A stretch of 40,527 nt of DNA, from the NCBI GenBank assembly GCA_027343785.1, contig DAHWKF010000018.1, forward strand, positions 1 to 40,527, written 5' to 3'. Origin of the DNA: Leptospirillum sp. (GTDB taxonomy: Bacteria; Nitrospirota; Leptospirillia; Leptospirillales; Leptospirillaceae). The notes under the pieces are model-generated. The model searched no databases. It was given only the letters and a program-made list of their open reading frames with translations, and had not been told where the DNA came from. The position numbers and the translations under genes were made by a program. Shown one piece after another: positions 8,612 to 16,196 of this stretch; position 1 is the first letter of the stretch; each line of letters begins with the position of its first letter.

Positions 8612-8657
8612 CCCCAAATCATTTCTGACCAAAGCCCTTGTCCGATCTCTACTGTAG

Positions 8658-8663
8658 TATAAT
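8658..8663 (+). promoter_or_regulatory. Consensus -10 box upstream of uvrC
   Basis: TATAAT, 33 bp before the uvrC GTG. The -35 is poor: TTGTCC (8638-8643) is only 14 nt away, and the 17-nt position holds CCCTTG. Confidence 0.4.
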
Positions 8664-8695
8664 CAACCCATCCTCATAACGACAATGGAGGGAAC

Positions 8696-10594
8696 GTGCC
8701 GGACCAGGAAAACCCACCACAACCCCAACTTCCTTCGACGCTGGAAGAACGTCTCCGTTCGCTGCCGGAAGAACCCGGCGTCTATCTGATGAAAAACGCG
8801 GAAGACGAAATTTTGTATGTGGGAAAATCCCGGAGTCTGAAGGACCGCGTCCGTTCCTATTTTCAGAATTCCCGCCCCCGCTCCGGCCGGATTGCCATGC
8901 TGGTTTCCCGGGTGTGGGATATTGAGATCATCCGGACAAAAAGTGAGCTGGATGCGCTGATTCTTGAAAACACCCTGATCAAGAGACATCACCCCCGATA
9001 CAATGTTCTTCTTCGGGATGACAAAACCTATCCTTATCTGAAGTTCAGCTGGAACGACCCCTACCCCAGACTGACCGTCACACGAAAGGTGCGGGACGAT
9101 GGAAGCCTTTATTTTGGGCCATACCCCAATCCTTCCGCGCTCAAGGATACGATCAGGCTGATCCGTAAAACCTTTCCCCTGGCGACCTGCTCCATTTCAC
9201 TGGACAAACCGACGCTGGAAAGACCTTGTGTCGAATACCAGATCAACCGGTGTCTGGGACCGTGCGTTAAAGGTCTGACATCCGAATCGGAATACCGCCA
9301 GGTCGCGACCGGTGTCAAGCTCTTTCTTCAGGGAAAAAGCGAATCCCTTCTCTCATTTCTGGAAGATGAAATGTCCCGGCAAGCCATGGCGCTGGAATTC
9401 GAAAAGGCGGCAATGACCCGAAACCGTTACCTGAATGTTCTCCAGGTCATGGAAAAACACGCCGTCTCATTTCCTTTTTTCCATCCGATCGATGGACTGT
9501 ACATGATGCGTTCAGGCCCTTCCGCCCTGGTGACGATTCTGCATATCCGGAACGGACTCCTGATCGGGAAAAAAGAGGTTGAACTGAAGAATGTCGAGGA
9601 AGCGACAGATGAAGAAATCCTTGTGGCTTTCCTGGAACAGTTTTATGGAAAAGAATCATCCTTTTTGCCCGCGGAAATCCTGATCCCGTTTTCCCTTTCA
9701 GAAGATGAATTCATGTCCTTTTCCTGGATGTCCGAAAAGAAGGGAGAAGAACAAGTCAGAATAATCTTCCCCAAGCGGGGCGATAAAAAAATGATTCTGG
9801 ATCTGGCCCGGGAAAACGCTGAAGAAGCCCTGAAGGCCCGCAAAAGCCGGAACAATGACCCAGAGCCCATACTGGAAGAGCTGCAGAAGTTCCTGAACCT
9901 GGAATATTTGCCCCGGATCATTTGCTGCGTCGATATTTCGAATACCGGAGACCTTTTCCCGGTCGCTTCTCTCGTCACTTTCAGGGACGGAAAACCGGAC
10001 AAGGAACTTTACCGGAAATTCCGGATCCGTTATGAAAAAGGGCAGGACGACTTCAAGATGCTGAGCGAGGTCATGGAACGGCAATTCAAAGAAAAATCCC
10101 TGCCCGACCTCCTCGTAATCGACGGGGGGGCGTTGCAGCTCGGAGCCTGTGTGAAAACCCTGGAATCATTGGGTCACAAGGATGCAAGACGAAAAGTTGT
10201 CTCCCTCGCGAAGGAAAGGACCGCCAAAAACAAGTTTGAAAGGATCTTCCTTCCGGATCAGGAGATCCCTCGCCTCCTCCCTGATCACCATCCCGTAAAA
10301 CACCTTCTTGTCAGGTTGCGGGATGAGGCGCACAGATTTGCCCTGAAATACCACAGGACCCTCAGGGAAGAATGGCTCACCCGTTCCCGTCTGTTAAACG
10401 TACCCGGCATCGGTCCGGCTCGGGAGAAAAAGCTGGTTCAGGCGTTCGGCTCGGTCAAGGGTGTGATGGAAGCCTCTCCGGAAGACCTGATGAAAGCGGC
10501 GGGAATATCTCGGGAACTGGCTGATTTAATCCATCTGGCGATACGGGAACAACCTCCCGAACATTCAGGAACACACGCCGGGGGACAGGCATGA
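8696..10594 (+). CDS. uvrC: Excinuclease ABC subunit C
   Basis: The 632-residue nuclease that makes both incisions in nucleotide excision repair with UvrAB. Domains in order: GIY-YIG endonuclease (PEEPGVYLMKNAEDEILYVG ... KDRVRSYF), a Cys cluster (YQINRCLGPC), a UVR UvrB-binding motif (FEKAAMTRNRYLNVLQVM), and an RNase-H-like 5' nuclease (CCVDISNTGDLFPVASLV, then PDLLVIDGGALQLG, then RDEAHRFALKYHRTLR). Tandem helix-hairpin-helix follows (LLNVPGIGPAREKKLVQAF, VMEASPEDLMKAAGIS). The GTG at 8696 is preceded closely by GGAGGG. The usual DISH motif reads DISN (residue 416 is Asn). The last four bases overlap the next gene (ATGA). Confidence 0.95.
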   Translation: MPDQENPPQPQLPSTLEERLRSLPEEPGVYLMKNAEDEILYVGKSRSLKDRVRSYFQNSRPRSGRIAMLVSRVWDIEIIRTKSELDALILENTLIKRHHPRYNVLLRDDKTYPYLKFSWNDPYPRLTVTRKVRDDGSLYFGPYPNPSALKDTIRLIRKTFPLATCSISLDKPTLERPCVEYQINRCLGPCVKGLTSESEYRQVATGVKLFLQGKSESLLSFLEDEMSRQAMALEFEKAAMTRNRYLNVLQVMEKHAVSFPFFHPIDGLYMMRSGPSALVTILHIRNGLLIGKKEVELKNVEEATDEEILVAFLEQFYGKESSFLPAEILIPFSLSEDEFMSFSWMSEKKGEEQVRIIFPKRGDKKMILDLARENAEEALKARKSRNNDPEPILEELQKFLNLEYLPRIICCVDISNTGDLFPVASLVTFRDGKPDKELYRKFRIRYEKGQDDFKMLSEVMERQFKEKSLPDLLVIDGGALQLGACVKTLESLGHKDARRKVVSLAKERTAKNKFERIFLPDQEIPRLLPDHHPVKHLLVRLRDEAHRFALKYHRTLREEWLTRSRLLNVPGIGPAREKKLVQAFGSVKGVMEASPEDLMKAAGISRELADLIHLAIREQPPEHSGTHAGGQA

Positions 10595-13500
10595 TTCTCG
10601 GTATTCTCATGATCCTCGCGGGAGTCGGCTGGGTCGTCGTTACATCATTTTTTCGCGGGGTTGTCGATCCCTGGTTCAATGCTTACCCCCTTTTGTCTAC
10701 CCTTGTCATGGCAACGGTTCTACTGACATATGCCACGATTCTCCTGTTAAGCGGCAGCAACTTCGGAAAGCCGCTTCCGGGAGGGAAGAAAAAGAAGAAC
10801 CCGTCTCCTGCCGCCCCTCCCCTGCACTATATCTTGCAATGGTCCCTTGTGGGGGCCATATTCATGGTCGCCGGCTTTTTTACGCTCGGAACAATGCCAT
10901 ACCTGTCCGGATTCCTTTGGCTTACCGGAACGGTCATACTCCTCTCCCAGTTCCTTTTTCTGATGATCCCAAACACCTTTCGCCAGGAGGGGGATATGGG
11001 GAAAGTTGACCTGATCCCCAACCGCCTCAAACTTCATGAAAATGCCTACCATTTTTGGGATACAGCGATCTTGGCCGGCGCGTTCTTTCTGGTGACCGGC
11101 GCCCTGCTAAAACCGATATCGACGGTTTCCGGCCTCCTTTCGATCGGTACCGGGGCTGCGTGGATCCTGGGAGCGATTTCTTTTGCCCTTGTGAGCACGT
11201 TTTATCTATCAGGAATATTCCGGAAGAAAACGGCATTGTCCAGCACCGCCGTACCCGAAGAAACCTTGACCATTTTTCCGGGGAGCAATCCAACGCGGAT
11301 GGCTCTGGTGGAAGCCTACATGTCGCACATGGGCTCCCTCTCGCTGTTCAGTGTCAAAAAGAACGGTATCCTTCTCCGGGGGCCCTCGGAAAAAGAATGT
11401 TTCATTTTCACACGCGCTCTGGCCGGAGAAACGGGGCGGGCCTACCTCCCGTTCAGCCTGTCATCCATCAAGGGTTTGTCCACAAACACCACCCAACAGG
11501 AACTCCGGAACCTTTCATACAAGATCAGTCTATACAAACCGGTCCTGCTTCATGTGACGGATTACCGGGAAGCGGTGACATCCCTCTCCCATCCGGAAAG
11601 AGAAACCTTAAAAAAATTTCTGGTCAAATTGTTGTCGAACAAACATTCGCTGGTCCTGTTTTCCCTGACCGGTGCGGATGAAATCCCCCCCGACTTCATG
11701 AATCCCCCCGTCGTCCACTGGGTGATCGACATACCTCCTCCAGACGTCGGAACCAGGGTTGCCTTCCTGCGGTTGACGCTCAGAAGCCTCGCCCGCAATG
11801 CAGAGGTCCTTCCCGGTCAGATTCCGCTATTGACAGCGGAAATGATTGATGGGTACGACCTCTTCAAGCTCGCAGAAATGATGGAAGGATTCTCTGTCGA
11901 GGATATCGAGGAAATTCTGAATCGCAGCCTGAAAAATGCCAAAAGCCTCAGGCGGTCGCTGCGCCAGCTCGACATGGATGTCTCGATCAGGAGAAAGATG
12001 CAGGGCTGGCAGGACCCAACTCTGGAACCGATGGAAACGATCCGGGCAAAATTGACGGAAGACGCCATTACACCTGCTCTGGTCGTCACAGCATCGGAAA
12101 AAATACTGAAACATAAACGACATGCGGGAGAAGCTCTTCTGATCGTGGGCAAGACCTTCACGATCCGACAGATGCTCGCCCAACAACTGGCCCAAAAAGA
12201 GAAGTTCCACTTCGCTTCGATCCAGCAAAAGGAATTTGCCCGTGACAGTCTGGGGGCGTTCCGCAATTTCATCATCCAGAATAAAAAACAGCGTCCGGTC
12301 GTTCTTTACGTCGATCCGCTGGAAATCCTTTTTCCCCGGGTCCAGCTATCCCATTTCAGCTACCACGGAGAAATATACAACCAGAAGGTTATCGAACTGT
12401 CCCAGGTCCTTCAGGAAAAGCAATTCTGGCTGATCTGCGGCACAACGGGAGCCAATGAAATCGATCCCATGATTCTGAGAAAATTCTCCCGCGTTCAGGA
12501 AATCAGCGATATCCAGAAAGAATTTATTCAGGATGTCGAAAGCTATGCGATGGAAAAACTGATGGAAGGACTGCCACCGGAAGGTATCGATTTTTCGAAG
12601 TTCCACCTGTTCACAGAACAAAAATCCCGGGATCCCCGTCAACCGGATGGCGCTACGGAAAACCATGAGAGTCATTCGTTTGTCCTGTCGCTTCCCGCTG
12701 TGCAACCTCCCCCCATCCCCGGTTTTTATGGACGGACTGCGCTCCAGGAAGAAATCCTCCAGACACTGGAAGCCTCCCGGTTGAATATCCGCAAGGACGG
12801 TTCCAGACTCCGGGGCGCCTTCCTGTTTCTCGGACCGTCTCAAAGCGGGAGAAAAGCCCTCTCCGAAGCATTATCCCAACAGGTATTCGGCGACAATCAT
12901 GCATTTGTTTATCGGGACATGGGGTTGTATGACGATCTGTTTTTCTCCGAACAGTTTATCCGGAAGCCGGTGGGTACAACAGCCACCAACCCTCCCCTCC
13001 CGGAAGGGTTATGGGATCTTTTTTCTGAATCCCCCGCCAGGCTCGTGTACATGGACAATGTGGAGAGAGCCCACCCGAGTCTCTGGTCGCACCTCCTGCC
13101 GATACTCCGGGACGGGATGATCCAATGGCAGGAGAAAGCACACAATATCTCCCAAAGCATTTTTGTTTTGGCCTCAAGTCTTTTTTCGCCCCAGGATTTC
13201 TTGCACACCGAACCATGGGAACGCCCCAACATTCTGATCCGGACAGTCCAGAACAATAACCGGAGACTGGCATTCCTGCCCCTCTTTCAGCCACCCTTCC
13301 TGAAAAACATAGACTTGATCGTTCCGTTTCCGGAATATGCCCCTGAAGAAATACGGCAGGTCCTGCAACAGAGCGTCACCCGGATACTGGAAGAGTTTGC
13401 CAAAAAAATACCGCACACCGGTTCATTGGGCGTAGCCCCGGATCTGTTCGACCACCTGCTCGAAAAAATCGATGTCCCTCGCCGGGGCATGTCGGGTCTC

Positions 13501-13674
13501 GAACCGATGCTCCAGATGATATTGACCCCGGCATTGTCCAAAATTCGGGAGTCTACGGATCAATCTCCGGGCCCCCATGATTACCTCCTGTACTGGGATG
13601 GTGCGGGAATCGCTGTCGGTTCCCTTTCGCCCCAGGAAAAAAATCCGGAAGAAATGGCTACAGTCTCTCCCTGA
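10591..13674 (+). CDS. Membrane-anchored protein with three degenerate AAA+ modules
   Basis: A 1027-residue protein. About six membrane helices lie in residues 1-208, then three AAA-like modules. Module 1 (about 226-450) aligns by eye with FtsH. GILLRGPSEKECF replaces Walker A, KPVLLHVTDYREAV replaces the Walker B strand, then come IDIPPPDVGTRVAFLRL and a helical lid (EGFSVEDIEEILNRS). Module 2 (about 512-650) keeps ALLIVGKTFTIRQMLAQQLA and RPVVLYVDPLEILFPR, with the catalytic Glu replaced by Pro. Module 3 (about 711-985) resembles the ClpB/ClpA D2 domain: FLFLGPSQSGRKALSEALS (Walker A Lys at R754), YRDMGLYDD, and VYMDNVERAHPSLW (Asn for the catalytic Glu), then a D2-small-like end. ATP hydrolysis looks lost in all three. 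No FtsH zinc-protease motif is present. ATGA overlap with uvrC implies coupled translation. Function unknown; a structural or chaperone scaffold is a guess. Confidence 0.8.
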   Translation: MILGILMILAGVGWVVVTSFFRGVVDPWFNAYPLLSTLVMATVLLTYATILLLSGSNFGKPLPGGKKKKNPSPAAPPLHYILQWSLVGAIFMVAGFFTLGTMPYLSGFLWLTGTVILLSQFLFLMIPNTFRQEGDMGKVDLIPNRLKLHENAYHFWDTAILAGAFFLVTGALLKPISTVSGLLSIGTGAAWILGAISFALVSTFYLSGIFRKKTALSSTAVPEETLTIFPGSNPTRMALVEAYMSHMGSLSLFSVKKNGILLRGPSEKECFIFTRALAGETGRAYLPFSLSSIKGLSTNTTQQELRNLSYKISLYKPVLLHVTDYREAVTSLSHPERETLKKFLVKLLSNKHSLVLFSLTGADEIPPDFMNPPVVHWVIDIPPPDVGTRVAFLRLTLRSLARNAEVLPGQIPLLTAEMIDGYDLFKLAEMMEGFSVEDIEEILNRSLKNAKSLRRSLRQLDMDVSIRRKMQGWQDPTLEPMETIRAKLTEDAITPALVVTASEKILKHKRHAGEALLIVGKTFTIRQMLAQQLAQKEKFHFASIQQKEFARDSLGAFRNFIIQNKKQRPVVLYVDPLEILFPRVQLSHFSYHGEIYNQKVIELSQVLQEKQFWLICGTTGANEIDPMILRKFSRVQEISDIQKEFIQDVESYAMEKLMEGLPPEGIDFSKFHLFTEQKSRDPRQPDGATENHESHSFVLSLPAVQPPPIPGFYGRTALQEEILQTLEASRLNIRKDGSRLRGAFLFLGPSQSGRKALSEALSQQVFGDNHAFVYRDMGLYDDLFFSEQFIRKPVGTTATNPPLPEGLWDLFSESPARLVYMDNVERAHPSLWSHLLPILRDGMIQWQEKAHNISQSIFVLASSLFSPQDFLHTEPWERPNILIRTVQNNNRRLAFLPLFQPPFLKNIDLIVPFPEYAPEEIRQVLQQSVTRILEEFAKKIPHTGSLGVAPDLFDHLLEKIDVPRRGMSGLEPMLQMILTPALSKIRESTDQSPGPHDYLLYWDGAGIAVGSLSPQEKNPEEMATVSP

Positions 13675-13718
13675 CCATCTTCCGGAGCATTTTTTCCGTC
13701 CTCCGCCCCCCTGAAAAA

Positions 13719-13748
13719 TTGACAGACCCAGAACAGGCATAATAAAAT
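13719..13748 (+). promoter_or_regulatory. Sigma70-type promoter upstream of thiC
   Basis: TTGACA (13719-13724, perfect -35) and TAAAAT (13743-13748, one mismatch) are separated by 18 nt. Transcription from about 13755 would give a leader of roughly 155 nt before the thiC ATG. I find no TPP aptamer core (no CTGAGA near a paired GATCTGG-type arm) in that leader. Confidence 0.65.
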
Positions 13749-13909
13749 CGGGCAATGGTGGACTATAGGCCCAGATAGAATCTTGCCAGAACCAGCGCGG
13801 ATCCAGTCCGAATCCTGTCATGTGCGTCCGGGTAGTCCCGCGTCAATGGCCGGATGCTTATTTTGTTTTCAAACGCAATTTCCCATATATCATGATCGGA
13901 GGCTCAGAG

Positions 13910-15301
13910 ATGAGACAGGAGTGGGTGAAAAACCGGCGGGGCGTCGTCACTCAAATGCATTACGCCAGAAAAGGGATCACCACTGAAGAGATGTTGTATG
14001 TCGCCCGTCGGGAGAATGTCTCACCGGAATTCATCCGGTCGGAGATCGCCCGGGGACGTCTCATCATCCCGGCCAATATCCGTCATCCCGAACTCGAACC
14101 CATGGGAATCGGGATCGGAATTTCTTGCAAGATCAATGCGAATATAGGGAATTCCGCTGTCATCCCCAATCTCGAAAACGAGATAGCCAAGCTTGAAGCC
14201 TGTGTCAAATATGGCGCGGACACGGCCATGGATCTTTCAACCGGCCCCAAAATTCCGGAAATCAGGGAAGCCATCCTGAGGCGCTCCCCTATTCCGATCG
14301 GAACGGTCCCTATTTATGAAGCCATCCAGCGCGTGGGCGACCCGATGGATCTCTCCGAGAAGGATCTGCTCGACGTCATCCGTTTCCAGGCAGAGCAGGG
14401 TGTAGACTATATGACGGTCCATAGCGGCATCCTGGCGGATTTCGTCCCCATGACCCAAAAGCGGATCACCGGAATCGTCAGCCGGGGTGGATCACTCATG
14501 GCCCAGTGGATGATGCACCACAAGAAAGAAAATCCCCTTTTCACCCATTTCGACGAACTTCTGGAAATCTGTCGGGAGTTTGATGTATCCCTTTCGCTCG
14601 GTGATGGACTCAGGCCGGGATGCCTGGCCGACGCTTCCGACGAAGCCCAGTTTGCAGAGCTCAAGGTATTGGGAGAATTGACCCTTCGGGCCTGGGAAGC
14701 GGACGTTCAGGTCATGATTGAAGGCCCGGGACATGTGCCATTCGACCAGATCGCCATGAACGTGGAAAAACAGCAGGAACTTTGTCATGAAGCACCCTTT
14801 TACGTACTCGGTCCCCTGGTCACCGATATCGCCCCGGGATATGACCATATCACCTCCGCCATCGGAGCGACCGCGGCCGGAACGGCGGGCGCGGCCCTCC
14901 TATGCTATGTGACCCCCAAGGAGCATCTGGGTCTGCCCGACCTGGAAGATGTGAGGAACGGCATTATCGCCTACAAGATCGCGGCGCATGCATCGGATAT
15001 CGCCCGCCATCGCCCCGGAGCCAGGGACAGGGACGATCAGCTTTCAAGGGCCCGCTATGCTTTCGACTGGAATCGCCAGTTCGACCTTTCACTGGACCCG
15101 GACAGGGCACGGAGCATGCACGACGAAACCCTGCCGCATGAAACATTCAAGTCCGCAGAATTCTGTTCCATGTGCGGACCCAAGTTCTGTTCCATGCACA
15201 TCAATGAGGAAATACGCCGGGAAGCCCAACAAGCCCAGTCCCTGATTGATCCTCGTCAACAGAAGGACCCTTCGATCGCTGCGGACAAAGTTGGGGCATA
15301 A
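13910..15301 (+). CDS. thiC: Phosphomethylpyrimidine synthase ThiC
   Basis: Radical-SAM-type enzyme converting aminoimidazole ribotide to the HMP-phosphate half of thiamine. 463 residues. The N-terminal block YARKGITTEEMLYVARRENV is followed by RLIIPANIRH, GIGISCKINANIGNS, KYGADTAMDLSTGP, PIGTVPIYEA, EQGVDYMTVHSGI, MIEGPGHVPFDQI and FYVLGPLVTDIAPGYDHI. The C-terminal iron-sulphur signature C-x2-C-x4-C is C419, C422 and C427 in CSMCGPKFC. Start chosen at 13910 because GGAGG (13898-13902) sits 7 nt upstream; in-frame ATGs at 13820 and 13892 have no such site. It lacks the long N-terminal extension of enterobacterial ThiC. Transcribed alone from its own promoter; a hairpin follows. Confidence 0.95.
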   Translation: MRQEWVKNRRGVVTQMHYARKGITTEEMLYVARRENVSPEFIRSEIARGRLIIPANIRHPELEPMGIGIGISCKINANIGNSAVIPNLENEIAKLEACVKYGADTAMDLSTGPKIPEIREAILRRSPIPIGTVPIYEAIQRVGDPMDLSEKDLLDVIRFQAEQGVDYMTVHSGILADFVPMTQKRITGIVSRGGSLMAQWMMHHKKENPLFTHFDELLEICREFDVSLSLGDGLRPGCLADASDEAQFAELKVLGELTLRAWEADVQVMIEGPGHVPFDQIAMNVEKQQELCHEAPFYVLGPLVTDIAPGYDHITSAIGATAAGTAGAALLCYVTPKEHLGLPDLEDVRNGIIAYKIAAHASDIARHRPGARDRDDQLSRARYAFDWNRQFDLSLDPDRARSMHDETLPHETFKSAEFCSMCGPKFCSMHINEEIRREAQQAQSLIDPRQQKDPSIAADKVGA

Positions 15302-15326
15302 TTCTCTTTTCCGGCATAAACGGGTT

Positions 15327-15355
15327 GGAGGATCCGGTCTTTTGACGGTTCCTCC
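15327..15355 (+). terminator. Hairpin downstream of thiC
   Basis: GGAGGA (15327-15332) pairs with TCCTCC (15350-15355). Inside, CC/GG and GTC/GAC continue the stem (one mismatch, one bulge) to a TTTT loop at 15340-15343. Only TTTA follows, so termination is plausible but the T-tract is weak; an attenuator for the metH operon is possible. Confidence 0.45.
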
Positions 15356-15479
15356 TTTACCTTCGTATCCGGCTTTATGCTTTGACCGGACAGTTGTCAT
15401 GTTTTGTTTCGCATCCGCCCTCGTGTCATTTCTACCTCCCCCGACCCGTTCCGGTTCCCGGTAATCCAGGGAGAAAATC

Positions 15480-16196
15480 ATGCCAGCCATGCGGATCGGA
15501 ACGCCGGTTTTCTTCAATAACATCCCCTTTGAAATTGAAGAAAGACAGATCCTTCGCGAAATGCGCATTCCCCGCAAAGCCTTCCTGAAGGAACTCGACG
15601 AACCCGGACTCGCCAAACAGATTGAAGAGGCAATCGGAGAGGGTTACCGCTTGATCCAGGGAAAAGGCGTCTACCGCACCCTGGCACTGACCGGTATAGA
15701 AGAAAAACGGGTATTGACCCATGAAAGCCGGACGCTTTTCGTCGGGGAAAAGATGGTCAAGCTTCTCCGGTATTGCGATTTTGCGACACTTCTGGTCGCA
15801 ACAATCGGACCCGACCTTGAAAACAGGGTGGATGCCCTCGCCAAGGATGAACCCGCCTACTCTTTTTTCCTGGAAAGGGTCGGAGCCTGGATGGCCGATT
15901 ATATGGGAATCGTGATCGACCGGACGATTGAGAAAGAAGTCAGGCGTTTCGGTTACGGCCGCACCTTCCGATTCGGAGTGGGCTACGGTGACTGGCCCCT
16001 TTCGACCCAAAAGGAGGTCATGGAACTGACGCAGGCGCATCGAATCGGCGTTTCCCTGACGGAATCCTTTATTATGGTTCCCCGATTATCTGTTTCCGCG
16101 GTGATCGGATGGGAGCGGACACTCGATGTCCCTGACAAAAAGGCATTTCAAACCAATGACACCGCTGATCAACAAGAAAATGAGGACGATGCGTGA
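15480..16196 (+). CDS. Stand-alone methionine synthase reactivation (activation) domain protein
   Basis: A 238-residue protein matching the C-terminal activation domain of B12-dependent methionine synthase, which binds AdoMet and reductively remethylates inactive cob(II)alamin. The SAM-binding hallmark appears as YGRTFRFGVGYGDWPLSTQ. The late block ESFIMVPRLSVSAVIGW corresponds to the S-x-x-M-x-P-x-x-S-x-S motif of the family. The N-terminal half (EIEERQILREMRIPRKAF, TLALTGIEEKRVLTHES) is also typical of stand-alone versions. Its last four bases overlap the GTG of metH (GTGA), which lacks this domain, so the two probably form one functional enzyme. A good ribosome site (CAGGGAGAAAATC) precedes the ATG. 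Confidence 0.85.
   Translation: MPAMRIGTPVFFNNIPFEIEERQILREMRIPRKAFLKELDEPGLAKQIEEAIGEGYRLIQGKGVYRTLALTGIEEKRVLTHESRTLFVGEKMVKLLRYCDFATLLVATIGPDLENRVDALAKDEPAYSFFLERVGAWMADYMGIVIDRTIEKEVRRFGYGRTFRFGVGYGDWPLSTQKEVMELTQAHRIGVSLTESFIMVPRLSVSAVIGWERTLDVPDKKAFQTNDTADQQENEDDA

Noticed and set aside
15360..15479. Possible cobalamin or SAM riboswitch before the metH operon
   Set aside because: The 180-nt gap lacks the conserved B12-box or SAM-box cores; only the thiC-side hairpin is evident.
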